From contig NZ_CP154853.1 of assembly GCF_047302405.1 (NCBI RefSeq), positions 3,596,001 to 3,660,000 of the forward strand: DNA of 64,000 nt. Direction: 5' to 3'. Source of the stretch: Alkalihalobacillus sp047302405 (GTDB taxonomy: Bacteria > Bacillota > Bacilli > Bacillales > Bacillaceae_D). A program made the translations under genes and the position numbers. This document shows, one piece after another, positions 1 through 9,139 of this stretch (the stretch's first letter is position 1; the number at the start of each line of letters is the position of its first letter). The notes under the pieces are model-generated. The model had not been told where the DNA came from. It did no database searches and saw only the letters and a program-made list of their open reading frames with translations.

Positions 1-1263
1 AATAACCGTAACTAGAGCTGTACCACCACCAGCTACGACACCTTCTTCAACAGCAGCACGAGTTGAGTTAAGGGCATCTTCAATACGAAGTTTACGCTCT
101 TTTAGTTCTGTTTCAGTTGCGGCACCAACTTTAAGAACAGCCACTCCACCTGCTAATTTCGCTAAACGCTCTTGTAATTTCTCTTTGTCAAAGTCAGAAG
201 TTGTTTCTTCTGCTTGAGCTTTAATTTGGTTGACACGAGCTGAAATTTGAGCTGGTTCGCCTGCACCTTCAACGATCGTTGTGTTTTCTTTTGTCACAAC
301 GACTTTGCTTGCACGACCAAGTTGAGAAATGTTCGCTGATTTAAGGTCAAGACCTAAATCTTCTGTAATCACTTCCCCACCAGTTAAGATCGCAATATCT
401 TCTAGCATTGCTTTACGACGGTCACCAAATCCAGGAGCTTTAACGGCTACCGCATTAAATGTACCACGTAATTTATTTACGACTAATGTTGCTTGAGCTT
501 CCCCTTCAACATCTTCAGCGATGATAAGAATTGGTTTACCTTGTTGAACCACTTGCTCAAGAACTGGTAAGATTTCTTGAATGCTTGCAATCTTTTTATC
601 CGTAATTAAAATATATGGATTTTCAAGAACCGCTTCCATTTTATCAGAATCCGTTACCATGTATGGAGAAACGAAACCACGATCAAATTGCATACCTTCT
701 ACTACTTCTAATTCAGTAGAGAAACCTTTTGATTCTTCGATTGTAATAACGCCGTCGTTTCCAACACGTTCCATTGCTTCTGCAATAATTTGTCCAACTT
801 CTTCATCAGCTGCTGAGTTAGCCGCAACTTGTGCAATTGACTCTTTGCCCTCGATTGGTTTCGCAATATTTTTAAGTTCTGTAACCGCAGCAGCTGTTGC
901 TTTTTCAATCCCTTTACGGATACCCATTGGGTTCGCACCAGATGTTACGTTTTTAAGACCTTCACGAATCATCGCTTGAGCTAAAACAGTCGCAGTTGTT
1001 GTACCGTCACCAGCAATATCATTCGTTTTGCTTGCTACTTCTGCTACTAATTTAGCACCCATGTTTTCGAATGCATCTTCTAATTCGATTTCTTTTGCGA
1101 TCGTTACACCGTCATTTGTAATAAGTGGTGAACCGAATTTCTTTTCTAGAACAACGTTACGTCCTTTTGGTCCAAGCGTTACTTTTACGGCATTTGCTAA
1201 TGTATCTACACCACGAAGCATTGCGCGACGTGCGTCTTCACTGAATTTAATTTCTTTTGCCAT
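1..1263 (-). CDS. groEL: 60 kDa chaperonin GroEL (3' end outside window)
   Basis: ATP-dependent chaperonin subunit that folds cytosolic proteins with GroES. The first about 421 residues are present, starting MAKEIKFSEDARR and running to the conserved EEGVVAGGGTALV segment near residue 410. The carboxyl end lies beyond the window edge. It follows groES by 59 nt in the same operon, under the CIRCE operator upstream of groES. The start ATG at 1263 has a GGAGG-type ribosome site just upstream. No frame disruption is visible. Identification is certain from the near-invariant family sequence. Confidence 0.98.
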   Translation of the reverse strand, partial: MAKEIKFSEDARRAMLRGVDTLANAVKVTLGPKGRNVVLEKKFGSPLITNDGVTIAKEIELEDAFENMGAKLVAEVASKTNDIAGDGTTTATVLAQAMIREGLKNVTSGANPMGIRKGIEKATAAAVTELKNIAKPIEGKESIAQVAANSAADEEVGQIIAEAMERVGNDGVITIEESKGFSTELEVVEGMQFDRGFVSPYMVTDSDKMEAVLENPYILITDKKIASIQEILPVLEQVVQQGKPILIIAEDVEGEAQATLVVNKLRGTFNAVAVKAPGFGDRRKAMLEDIAILTGGEVITEDLGLDLKSANISQLGRASKVVVTKENTTIVEGAGEPAQISARVNQIKAQAEETTSDFDKEKLQERLAKLAGGVAVLKVGAATETELKERKLRIEDALNSTRAAVEEGVVAGGGTALVTVI

Positions 1264-1322
1264 TGTCTCTACCTCCTAAAAGAATCATAAATATAAACGG
1301 GTCCGTGCCCAAATTTGTTCTA

Positions 1323-1607
1323 TTAACCGATAACAGCTAGAATATCACTTTCACGAAGGATTAAGTATTCTTTTCCATCGTACTTTAATTCCGTTCCAGC
1401 ATATTTAGAGAAAATGATTTTGTCGCCTTCTTTAACCTCAAGTGCAATACGTTCACCGTTATCAGCTACACGTCCAGCACCTACAGCAACAACTTTCCCT
1501 TCCTGTGGTTTTTCTTTAGCAGAGTCTGGTAATACGATACCGCTTGCTGTTTTTTCCTCAGTTTCAACTTGCTCGATCACAATACGATCACCTAATGGCT
1601 TTAACAA
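1323..1607 (-). CDS. groES: co-chaperonin GroES
   Basis: Ten-kDa lid of the GroEL chamber. The 94-residue protein has the canonical MLKPLGDRIVIE start, the mobile loop around EEKTASGIVLPDSAKEKP, and the ILRESDILAVIG end. I place the start at a TTG codon (1605-1607). An AAGGAGG site lies nine bases upstream of it, and the protein then begins exactly like B. subtilis GroES. A TTG three codons further upstream directly abuts the ribosome site and is unlikely. First gene of the groES-groEL operon, controlled by the CIRCE/HrcA operator at 1653-1679. Confidence 0.97.
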   Translation of the reverse strand: MLKPLGDRIVIEQVETEEKTASGIVLPDSAKEKPQEGKVVAVGAGRVADNGERIALEVKEGDKIIFSKYAGTELKYDGKEYLILRESDILAVIG

Positions 1608-1652
1608 GGAAAACAACCTCCTTCAAATAGATAATATGTAATAGTTTCATTA

Positions 1653-1679
1653 TTAGCACTCGAACCTTTTGAGTGCTAA
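1653..1679. promoter_or_regulatory. CIRCE operator for HrcA
   Basis: Perfect inverted repeat TTAGCACTC, nine-base spacer, GAGTGCTAA. This is the consensus CIRCE element, bound by the HrcA repressor and controlling groE in Bacillus. It sits between the groE promoter and the groES start, in the expected transcribed leader position. Confidence 0.97.
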
Positions 1680-1689
1680 CACAATTATT

Positions 1690-1718
1690 ATAATAATCAT
1701 TCAATCCACCTTTTGCAA
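1690..1718 (-). promoter_or_regulatory. sigma-A promoter of groES-groEL
   Basis: On the minus strand a -35 TTGCAA (1713-1718), a 17-bp spacer and a -10 TATTAT (1690-1695) precede the CIRCE element by about ten bases. This matches the layout of the B. subtilis groE promoter. Confidence 0.8.
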
Positions 1719-1892
1719 GTATTTTGCGTTAGATTTTCTGCTTTTTTTATCGATAATTTTCGTCATATCTCTTCATTCCTGTATGAAAACCACTCATAGA
1801 TATAAAAATAATATATAGAAGAGTTATCTTCTGCGATAAATGAAGAGCTGTGGTAATATAAATGAAGGAAACATGAATAAAGGAGACTTTAA

Positions 1893-2618
1893 ATGACAAA
1901 ACGCTATTGGTTCGTAATCCTTACATACATACTAATCGCCCAACTTGCAGCGATTCCGATCGCCGAATTCCTTCTACTCTTAGGTCTTGAGAAAGGTCAA
2001 GTTGATGGATTAGCACATATTATTTCCTTTTCACTAGGCTTGATTATCATCTTACTATTACTTAGACCAGATATGAAAAATCGCCATAGCACCCCAGGTC
2101 GTTCGACACGTTGGCAGGCGGTTGGATGGTCCTTATTAGGAATCTTAATGGCTTATGGTGGTCAAATCCTTGCTAATATTGTGGAACAAATGGTTCTTGG
2201 AATTGAGCCTGGTTCGGAAAATACAGCTGAAATCATTGCCATGATCGAAACCTTTCCATTAATGATTCTGATTGTCTCCATTATTGGTCCGATTTTAGAA
2301 GAGATTATTTTTCGGATGATTATTTTTGGAGCACTTTATAAACGATTTAATTTCCCAATTGCAGCCGTATTAAGCTCAATTATTTTTGCGGCAGTTCATT
2401 TTGACTTTAGTCATTTACTCATTTATACGGCCATGGGCTTTGTCTTTGCTTATTTATATGTCAAAACAAAACGAATACTCGTTCCGATTATTGCTCATAT
2501 TGCGATTAATACAATCGCCGTCATTCTCAATCTCCTACTTGGCGATTTTATCAATGAACTATTAGAGCAGCAAGAATCACTTAATCAAGCGGCTTTATTT
2601 ATTGGAGGACTTTTATGA
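1893..2618 (+). CDS. ydiL: CPBP family intramembrane metalloprotease (YdiL-like)
   Basis: A 241-residue polytopic membrane protein of the CPBP/Abi family (Rce1-related intramembrane proteases). The three family motifs are visible: EEIIFR (glutamates and arginine, about residue 138), FAAVHFDF (about 166), and HIAIN (about 208), which supply the putative metal and catalytic residues. Most of the rest is hydrophobic, with six to eight membrane segments. An AAGGAGA site precedes the ATG. It overlaps the next gene by four bases, so the two are probably co-translated. A ydiL homologue next to groES is the B. subtilis order. The substrate is unknown. Confidence 0.9.
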   Translation: MTKRYWFVILTYILIAQLAAIPIAEFLLLLGLEKGQVDGLAHIISFSLGLIIILLLLRPDMKNRHSTPGRSTRWQAVGWSLLGILMAYGGQILANIVEQMVLGIEPGSENTAEIIAMIETFPLMILIVSIIGPILEEIIFRMIIFGALYKRFNFPIAAVLSSIIFAAVHFDFSHLLIYTAMGFVFAYLYVKTKRILVPIIAHIAINTIAVILNLLLGDFINELLEQQESLNQAALFIGGLL

Positions 2619-2836
2619 GATTTTCACCTTTAACGATATCAATTGTTTATTTTTCAATGGGAACACTCTTCATTATGCTAGCGATTAGAAGTGTCAATAT
2701 GTCAGGTTGGGATGTCTGGACGATTCTTCTAATGGGCTTCGCTGCGTTTGATTATTTCTTAGCTATCCGTTATTTCCAACTACGAAAAATCATTAAAAAG
2801 ATGCAACAAAGCAATAACGAAAATGATAATAAATAA
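2615..2836 (+). CDS. ydiK: small membrane protein YdiK (DUF4305)
   Basis: A 73-residue protein with two hydrophobic segments (about residues 7-26 and 33-52) and a charged lysine-rich tail. Size and position beside the CPBP protease and groES match B. subtilis YdiK (DUF4305). The ATG overlaps the stop region of the preceding gene in an ATGA arrangement, preceded by GGAGG. The last base of its stop codon is also the edge of the repeat element at 2837, so that element landed exactly at the gene's end without damaging it. Function unknown. Confidence 0.8.
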   Translation: MRFSPLTISIVYFSMGTLFIMLAIRSVNMSGWDVWTILLMGFAAFDYFLAIRYFQLRKIIKKMQQSNNENDNK

Positions 2837-3670
2837 CTCAACTTTCGCAGCGTATAATTGACCCTTAAGCGTTGATAGAGTTTGACTTTAGGGCGATACA
2901 AGACTCAAATTGACTTTACATGTTCGGTTCAATCGTTGACAGTCTGAACACATCTCTTCGTAGGCTGTTGAAGGAAATTGTTCACTAAAATGAAGTGCTT
3001 CGGCTGTCGCTACCAAAACCATACTCCGCGTCCTGCGGGAACCTTACGAGCCTCCTCGGCAAGCCTTGCGGGGTCTCGCTCCACGGTTTATTCCCGCGGG
3101 AGTCTCCGTATGGTTTTGTCCGCTAAGTGTCGTGGAGAGGCTTGATGATATGGCCATTCTCAATCAGCTATTTCTAACGCAGAAGGACCTTCTTCTTCAC
3201 TTTGTTGGTTATGGAAAAAAATAGGTAGTTGCCACCTATTTTTTTCCTAAGTCTACAGTAATGAAAAGACATGATTCAAATCGAAACAAGCTCGATCATC
3301 TAGCTAACCTACAGAGCATCAACACGGATTTGTTTACAACTGGAACGGAATTAGTCATGGAAGGAGAAAACCGAACCTAGATTCGATTCCATTATCTAGC
3401 GGACAAACAGACACGGAGACTCCCGCAGGAATAAACCGCCCAATGAGACCCCGCAAGCGTGCTGAGGAGGCTCATGAGGTTCCTGCAGGACGCGGAGTGT
3501 CTGTTTGGTAGCGACCGCCGGAGGGCCTATTATTTTTTCTTACTGCACAGTTTATCCGTTTGGTGTGATAGTGCGTTCTCGCTTTTCAAACGTGTCAAAG
3601 GCATTTGTTTAAGAGCTTCCCTTTCGCTCTGCCAACTAGTTGAACGGATTTTCTCAATGCGAAAGTTGAG
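2837..3670. repeat. MITE-like inverted-repeat element, long copy with nested palindrome
   Basis: An 834-bp non-coding element with 13-bp perfect terminal inverted repeats, CTCAACTTTCGCA and TGCGAAAGTTGAG. The flanking 7-mers TAAATAA (2830-2836) and TAACTAA (3671-3677) agree at six of seven positions, as expected of a target duplication. A second, shorter copy lies at 62794-63151. Both arms match that copy. The central segment 3023-3498 is absent from it and is itself bounded by the 14-bp inverted repeat ACTCCGCGTCCTGC. No credible coding sequence: the longest frame (72 codons, 3459-3677) has no family signature and crosses the element end. Confidence 0.8.
3023..3498. repeat. 476-bp nested palindromic segment inside the element
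   Basis: It starts ACTCCGCGTCCTGC and ends GCAGGACGCGGAGT. The terminal about 95 bp on each side are imperfect inverted copies of one another (GC-rich, with TTTATTCC and GCGGGAGTCTCCGT blocks). The shorter copy at 62794 joins the two flanks directly where this segment would be. An inner hairpin with TAGGTAGTTGCCACCTA lies near 3221-3238. Confidence 0.7.
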
Positions 3671-3700
3671 TAACTAACAAAATGCCCTTTAAAATAAAAA

Positions 3701-3735
3701 GCGACAAAGTTCCTTTAGAACTTTGTCGTCTTTTA
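3701..3735 (-). terminator. terminator of the 3767-4234 gene
   Basis: Stem CGACAAAGTTC / GAACTTTGTCG (3702-3712 and 3718-3728) with a five-base loop. Read leftward, the stem is followed by CTTTTTATTTT. A short T run on the plus strand could make it work both ways. Confidence 0.85.
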
Positions 3736-3766
3736 TGCTCTCACCTTATCCTTAACAAACAAAAAA

Positions 3767-4234
3767 CTAATTGTCGATATGGTCGCTGCTTACTATAAAG
3801 CTAAGCAGATGCTTTCTTATTTGTTCCTCATTCACTAAAAGGTCGTCTTCATTTAAAATAATGAGATCCCCTTGTTCCTCTAACCAATTAAAAAAAGATT
3901 GTTCTGTTTCGTTATCCCCTCTAAGCTCGATGACAAGGTCCTGATTTACAAATGTTTCGGTACCGCTTATTTTATCTGTTTCAAATAAGCGCATTCTCCA
4001 AAATTTTTGATAAGAGGAAACCTTTGGACCAAACACTAATCGCTCGTTATTTTCTTCATCAGCACTTACCTTCAACACACTTCCATCAAACTCTACAAAT
4101 AAATCCATTCCATAATCAATGTTATTATTATAGCGGTTATGCTCTAATTCCCTCGCATCCATCGTTAAAATATCATACCCAATAACAAAGGCCACAAATA
4201 ATATAATAATGGAACTTACAATTTGTCTTGTCAT
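3767..4234 (-). CDS. hypothetical membrane-anchored protein
   Basis: A 155-residue protein I do not recognise. An amino-terminal hydrophobic segment (about residues 5-24) would act as an uncleaved anchor. The rest is soluble and acidic, with beta-strand-like stretches such as MDLFVEFDGSVLKVSADEE. A GGAGG site precedes the ATG, and a strong terminator follows the stop. It stands alone between the repeat element and the secreted subtilase gene. The anchor and charge suggest the bulk lies outside the membrane. No function can be assigned. Confidence 0.65.
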   Translation of the reverse strand: MTRQIVSSIIILFVAFVIGYDILTMDARELEHNRYNNNIDYGMDLFVEFDGSVLKVSADEENNERLVFGPKVSSYQKFWRMRLFETDKISGTETFVNQDLVIELRGDNETEQSFFNWLEEQGDLIILNEDDLLVNEEQIRKHLLSFIVSSDHIDN

Positions 4235-4632
4235 ATGGAAGTCCTCCGTTTTTTGTTTTCTAAACTACACTTCTTTTCCACCATTCTTTAAATTTCAAAC
4301 CATTTTTTTTAATAAAAATCATGATCTTTTAAATCTCTCCAAGGTTAATTCCTGTTTTTATCATAGTTTTTCATATTAATTAATTTCGACCCGTATAATT
4401 CCTCCTAATTAGACTATCTAATATTTCGCTCTACTAATCATTACGTACTAGTTAGAAAAACTTCTACCAATTACTTTTTTAGTAAATATAGGAAATGCTA
4501 TTTTCTTTCAAGTTTTGATAGATTAAGATAAAAAAACAACCACGACACTTACATATTATTACAAATTTCTTTTTAGGAGGTGAAGGTCAAGTCGCTTTTT
4601 ACCAAATAATGAAGAAGAGGTGGAATATGTAA
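4235..4632. other. AT-rich intergenic region upstream of the large subtilase
   Basis: Divergent upstream region of the genes at 3767-4234 and 4633-9063. It is very AT-rich. A strong AGGAGGTG at 4576-4583 has no well-spaced ATG, and a 7-codon frame (4609-4632) ends at the subtilase start. I see no convincing promoter or operator. Confidence 0.4.
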
Positions 4633-7600
4633 ATGAAATTTCAGAAGAACCGATTCATCCTTATCCTATTAGCATCACTTCTTATTTTCTCCATGTTAAC
4701 ACCTTATCACGCATTGGCTGAGACAAACCGTTCACCACACACTTCTGTCAAAGATAGTGCATCTGTTCAAGAAAAAATTAGTAATCGACTGCTTTCTGAA
4801 TTTGAAAAAGAAGAATATGTTACTTTTTTAGTCAAACTAGATGAACAAGTAGATACGATGAAAGTCGCAGAAGATGCGATGTCTATCGCGACCCAACAAA
4901 AAGCTTCTCCTTCACAAGAGAAATTAATGCAACGCTCAGCTGTTGTTTCTCATTTAAAAGCAACAAGTATGGAAACACAGCATGAAATACTCGCTTGGTT
5001 AGAAAAACAACAAGAAACAAAGTCTGTTCAAGATTATAAATCCTTCTATATTGTCAATGCTGTTGCCGTAACAGCAACGGAGGATGTTATGAAAGATCTT
5101 GCCGCAAGACCTGAAGTGGCAAAAGTACTTCCAAATGAAACAAGACAACTCATGACTCCTACACAACAAACTCCAGAATTAACTCCTGCTGAAATCGAAA
5201 CAAGCTCCATTGAATGGAATATTGAACGAGTCGGTGCCCCAGAGGTTTGGAATATGGGTATCGATGGCTCTGGTACTGTTGTCGCTACGATTGATACAGG
5301 TGTTCAATGGGATCATCCGGCTTTAATCGAACAGTATCGTGGTTTTGACGCCGCAGATCCTAATAACCCCGATCATCAATTTAGTTGGTTCGATGCGACT
5401 GCTGGAGAATCTACACCATACGATGACGATGGGCATGGGACACACGTTACTGGCACAATGGTTGGAGTTGAACCAGATGGCTCAAACGCTGTTGGTGTTG
5501 CTCCAGGAGCTAAATGGATTGCCGTCAAAGCATTTACTGCTGCAGGTGGTACAGATGTTGATTTACTCGCTGCTGGAGAATGGATCTTAGCCCCTACTGA
5601 TGAAGATGGAAATCCGCGCCCTGATATGGCTCCAGATGTGGTCAACAACTCTTGGGGCGGTGGACCAGGGATGAATGAATGGTATCGTGAAATGGTTCAA
5701 AACTGGCGTGCCGCTGGCATTTTCCCTCAATTCGCGGCAGGTAATACTACCCTATTTAACCCTGGTGGCCCTGGTTCAGTAGCCGTGCCTGCGAACTACC
5801 CAGAATCATTTGCAGCAGGGGCAACAGATATTGGTGATAACCTTGCTGGATTTTCTTTAAGAGGTCCATCACCATATGATGAAATCAAACCTGACTTAAG
5901 TGCACCAGGTGTCAATATCCGTTCGGCCGTACCTGGAAGTATCTATCAAGGTGGATATAATGGTACCTCAATGGCTTCTCCACACGTAGCCGGAGTCGTT
6001 GCCTTATTATTACAAGCTGACTCTTCCTTAACCGTTGATCAACTGGAAGAAATTATGCTTGAAACAACGATTCCAATGACAAATGACGAGTATCCAACTA
6101 CCCCTAACCACGGTTATGGTTACGGATTAGTCAACGCTTTTGATGCTGTGTCTTCTGTCGTTACAGGTCTCGGTTATGTAAGTGGTCAAGTCGCTAAAGA
6201 GGGTGACGATTCAGAACCTCCTAGCTTTGAACATACGAGCCCATCTGAATCTTATTCTCATATGGATTTACCACTTGCCATTGTCGCAAAAGATAATGTC
6301 AGTGTCACAAGTGTTGAGGTTCGTTATGAAGTGGACGGAGACTGGACAGCCCTTGAAGCAGAACTCCTTTCAGGAAATCACCTCGAAGGAACTTATACGG
6401 TAACGATTCCAGGCGAAGATATTTCTGGTGATACACTTGAATATCAAATCGTCGTTACTGATTTTGTCGGCTTAACAACAGAAAGTGAAATTTATGAGAT
6501 ATCCATCACTCCAGGTATTTCCGTTGGATATTTTGAAGACTTTGAAGAATATCCAGTAGGTTGGTATTCCTTTGGAGCAAATGACGTATGGGAATGGGGT
6601 GTACCACAGTCTGGCCCTAGCGCAGCCGCCTCTGGTGAAAAAGTCTATGGGACAGACTTAGAAGCTGACTACCCGAATAATGCTAATATGACTCTCGTTA
6701 TGCCTCCAGTTGATTTAACAGATGGAGAGCCAGCTTATTTACAATTCAAAGCTTGGTACAATATTGAGTTAAACTATGACTTCGGACATGTGTTTATCTC
6801 TACGGACCAAGAAAATTGGGAACAAGCGGTTCGTTTTAATGGCGTGTCATCAGATTGGGAGGATGTTGAAATCGATTTAACTGAGTATGACAGCGACCGT
6901 CTCTATGTCGCCTACAACTTAGCAACTGATTTCAGTGTTGTTCGCCCTGGCTTATACATTGATGACGTCACAATTTCATCAGAATCATTAGGTTCAACAG
7001 CCGCTCAATTAGGCGTTGAACAGCCAAAAGAAGAAGCTGACACAGTCAATGAAAATACTACTACTCATTCCGTTACTGGTTTTGGATTCTCTTCTATTAT
7101 TAATGATACGTTAAAGAGAATTAAATCAAAAGTAACAGAAGTAGTTCAAGTGATTGTTGATAAAATTGACTATATTAAAGAAAAAATCGATGCTGAAAAA
7201 ATTAAACCGGATGATGGAGATGGTGGAAAAAAACCACCTATTGAAGAGCCAGATGCCGAAAATCCAGAACCAACTCAAACATTACTACCATTACAAGCAC
7301 ATGTTCACGTAATGGAAACGGGTCGTTCGGTGACAACAAATCCTGCAAATGGTTCGTACAGCCTTCTTCATGCTCAAGGTGATTTCACTTTAAGAGCTGA
7401 AAGCTACGGATTCCGTTCAGCCGAACAAACCGTATCGATCGCTGACGAAGAGGAAGCGGTTGCTAACTTTATCCTGGAAGAAATTCCGACCGGAAATGTA
7501 TCAGGTACTGTAACGAATGAGCAAACAGGTGAATCCATCACCAATGCAACCCTTATGCTGATGGAAGATGCCAATGTCGTTCCTGTACAAACAAATGAAA

Positions 7601-9063
7601 ACGGACAATATGACTTAACAGCCTATGAAGGAACGTATACATTATATGTATTTGCTCCACAATACCATAGCGCTGAAGTTGAGATTACGATTACAGGTGG
7701 AGAAACGATTGTAGAAGACTTTACTCTAACTCCATTTATCGGATACGGAGCTGAAATTGGCTATGACGATGGGACAGCCGAAAATGCTCGTGCCTTCTAT
7801 GATGCAGGTAACGGATGGGCAGTCAGAATGTCCTTAGAGGAAGGTCAGGATTCCGCAATGGTCACAGGTGGTCTTTTCCGCTTCTGGGATACGGAATGGC
7901 CAGTACCTGGTGGAACCGAATTTCAAGTGACAGTCTATGATGCCACTGGTCCAGACGGGGCTCCTGGAAATCGTTTAATGGATCCAATTGATGCTACCGC
8001 TAATCGTGATGGTACGTGGACGGAAGTTGATTTATCTGATTATGGATTAGTTGTGGAAGGTGACTTCTACTTAGTCTATATCCAAAACCATCCGAACCCT
8101 AATACACCTGGGCTTGCGACCGATGAAGACGGTCCAAATGCTGAACGTAGCTGGCAATATGTTGGTGGAGCTTGGTCACAAGCACCATTAGCAGAAGGAA
8201 ACTATATGATCCGTGCTCTTGTCGATTATGAGTTAACAGCTCCAACGATTACGTCGCCTGAAACGGGAACCTATACAAATGAAGAATCAATTGTTGTTAC
8301 GGGTGAGTCCGCTCCATCAACTGATGTCGCCATTTTCAATCACGGAGAAGAGGTCGCTCAAACGACAACTAATGAATCTGGACAATTTGAAGTAGATGTA
8401 CATTTAGCGGAAGGCGAGAATGGAATCACAGCAAAAGCTCTCCTTGAAGCCGGAGAAAGTCCGGAATCTGAAGCTGTTACGATTGTACTCGATCAAACAA
8501 ACCCCGTCTTAACGATTGATGAGCCCATTGATGGTTCAAAAACCAATCGTGAAACAGTAACTGTCACAGGAACAGCTGAAGATGAGAATATTGACGAGGT
8601 TATTGTTAATGGTCAGTCCGTTAGCGTCAATGAAGATGGTTCATTCTCTCAACGAGTTTTATTAGATGAAGGCGAGAATGTCATTGAAATAACAGCCATT
8701 GATTTAGCTGGGAATGAGGCTTCGACAAGCGTCACAATTACGGCTAAATTTACAGCTCCAACCATTTCTGATTTAACTCCATCAGAAGATAAAAACTTAA
8801 AGGCCGGCGAAACCGTCAAAATCGAATTCACAAGTGAACCTGGACTCGATGCGACATTTGCGATTCGGATGCCACTTACGAATGTACAAAATGTAAATGA
8901 GTTACCAATGCGTGAGGAATCAGAAGGTTATTACGTCGGTTATTGGACCGCTACCTCTAATGTGAAAGTAGAAGGAGCCGAAATCGAAGTAAAAGTCGTC
9001 GATAACTTCGGAAACGAAACACGCGAACTCGCTGAAGGAAAATTGAATGTGAATATTGATTAA
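4633..9063 (+). CDS. bpr: secreted multidomain subtilisin-like protease (bacillopeptidase F-like)
   Basis: A 1476-residue secreted S8 serine protease. A signal peptide (about 1-29, ending HALAET) and an inhibitor-type propeptide (about 45-175) lead to the catalytic domain with Asp221 (ATIDTGVQWDHP), His268 (GHGTHVTG) and Ser446 (GTSMASPHVAG). The tail holds a MAM/immune-inhibitor-A-like beta domain (about 630-780), a charged linker, two carboxypeptidase-regulatory-like repeats (about 895-1035) and Ig-like repeats with the ENVIEITAIDLAGNEAS pattern. Length and architecture match B. subtilis bacillopeptidase F (1433 residues). A GAAGAGGTGG site precedes the start. Flanked by an intergenic region and a 52-bp repeat array, in a block absent from this position in B. 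subtilis. Confidence 0.9.
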   Translation: MKFQKNRFILILLASLLIFSMLTPYHALAETNRSPHTSVKDSASVQEKISNRLLSEFEKEEYVTFLVKLDEQVDTMKVAEDAMSIATQQKASPSQEKLMQRSAVVSHLKATSMETQHEILAWLEKQQETKSVQDYKSFYIVNAVAVTATEDVMKDLAARPEVAKVLPNETRQLMTPTQQTPELTPAEIETSSIEWNIERVGAPEVWNMGIDGSGTVVATIDTGVQWDHPALIEQYRGFDAADPNNPDHQFSWFDATAGESTPYDDDGHGTHVTGTMVGVEPDGSNAVGVAPGAKWIAVKAFTAAGGTDVDLLAAGEWILAPTDEDGNPRPDMAPDVVNNSWGGGPGMNEWYREMVQNWRAAGIFPQFAAGNTTLFNPGGPGSVAVPANYPESFAAGATDIGDNLAGFSLRGPSPYDEIKPDLSAPGVNIRSAVPGSIYQGGYNGTSMASPHVAGVVALLLQADSSLTVDQLEEIMLETTIPMTNDEYPTTPNHGYGYGLVNAFDAVSSVVTGLGYVSGQVAKEGDDSEPPSFEHTSPSESYSHMDLPLAIVAKDNVSVTSVEVRYEVDGDWTALEAELLSGNHLEGTYTVTIPGEDISGDTLEYQIVVTDFVGLTTESEIYEISITPGISVGYFEDFEEYPVGWYSFGANDVWEWGVPQSGPSAAASGEKVYGTDLEADYPNNANMTLVMPPVDLTDGEPAYLQFKAWYNIELNYDFGHVFISTDQENWEQAVRFNGVSSDWEDVEIDLTEYDSDRLYVAYNLATDFSVVRPGLYIDDVTISSESLGSTAAQLGVEQPKEEADTVNENTTTHSVTGFGFSSIINDTLKRIKSKVTEVVQVIVDKIDYIKEKIDAEKIKPDDGDGGKKPPIEEPDAENPEPTQTLLPLQAHVHVMETGRSVTTNPANGSYSLLHAQGDFTLRAESYGFRSAEQTVSIADEEEAVANFILEEIPTGNVSGTVTNEQTGESITNATLMLMEDANVVPVQTNENGQYDLTAYEGTYTLYVFAPQYHSAEVEITITGGETIVEDFTLTPFIGYGAEIGYDDGTAENARAFYDAGNGWAVRMSLEEGQDSAMVTGGLFRFWDTEWPVPGGTEFQVTVYDATGPDGAPGNRLMDPIDATANRDGTWTEVDLSDYGLVVEGDFYLVYIQNHPNPNTPGLATDEDGPNAERSWQYVGGAWSQAPLAEGNYMIRALVDYELTAPTITSPETGTYTNEESIVVTGESAPSTDVAIFNHGEEVAQTTTNESGQFEVDVHLAEGENGITAKALLEAGESPESEAVTIVLDQTNPVLTIDEPIDGSKTNRETVTVTGTAEDENIDEVIVNGQSVSVNEDGSFSQRVLLDEGENVIEITAIDLAGNEASTSVTITAKFTAPTISDLTPSEDKNLKAGETVKIEFTSEPGLDATFAIRMPLTNVQNVNELPMREESEGYYVGYWTATSNVKVEGAEIEVKVVDNFGNETRELAEGKLNVNID

Positions 9064-9076
9064 AATGGAAGATTTA

Positions 9077-9120
9077 AAAGCCCCGAAAAGTTTGTTATGA
9101 ACTTTTCGGTGGCTTTTTTG
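9077..9120 (+). terminator. terminator of the large subtilase gene
   Basis: Stem AAAAGCCCCGAAAAGTT / AACTTTTCGGTGGCTTTT with one mismatch region, followed by a T run, 13 bases after the stop codon. Confidence 0.85.
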
Positions 9121-9139
9121 GCTTTTAATTACCTATTAG

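Noticed and set aside
3459..3677. 72-codon gene inside the repeat element
   Set aside because: Lies across the inverted repeat end, no family features and no matching frame in the second copy.
4576..4632. Leader peptide gene before the large subtilase
   Set aside because: A 7-codon frame exists, but the strong AGGAGGTG is too far from its ATG.
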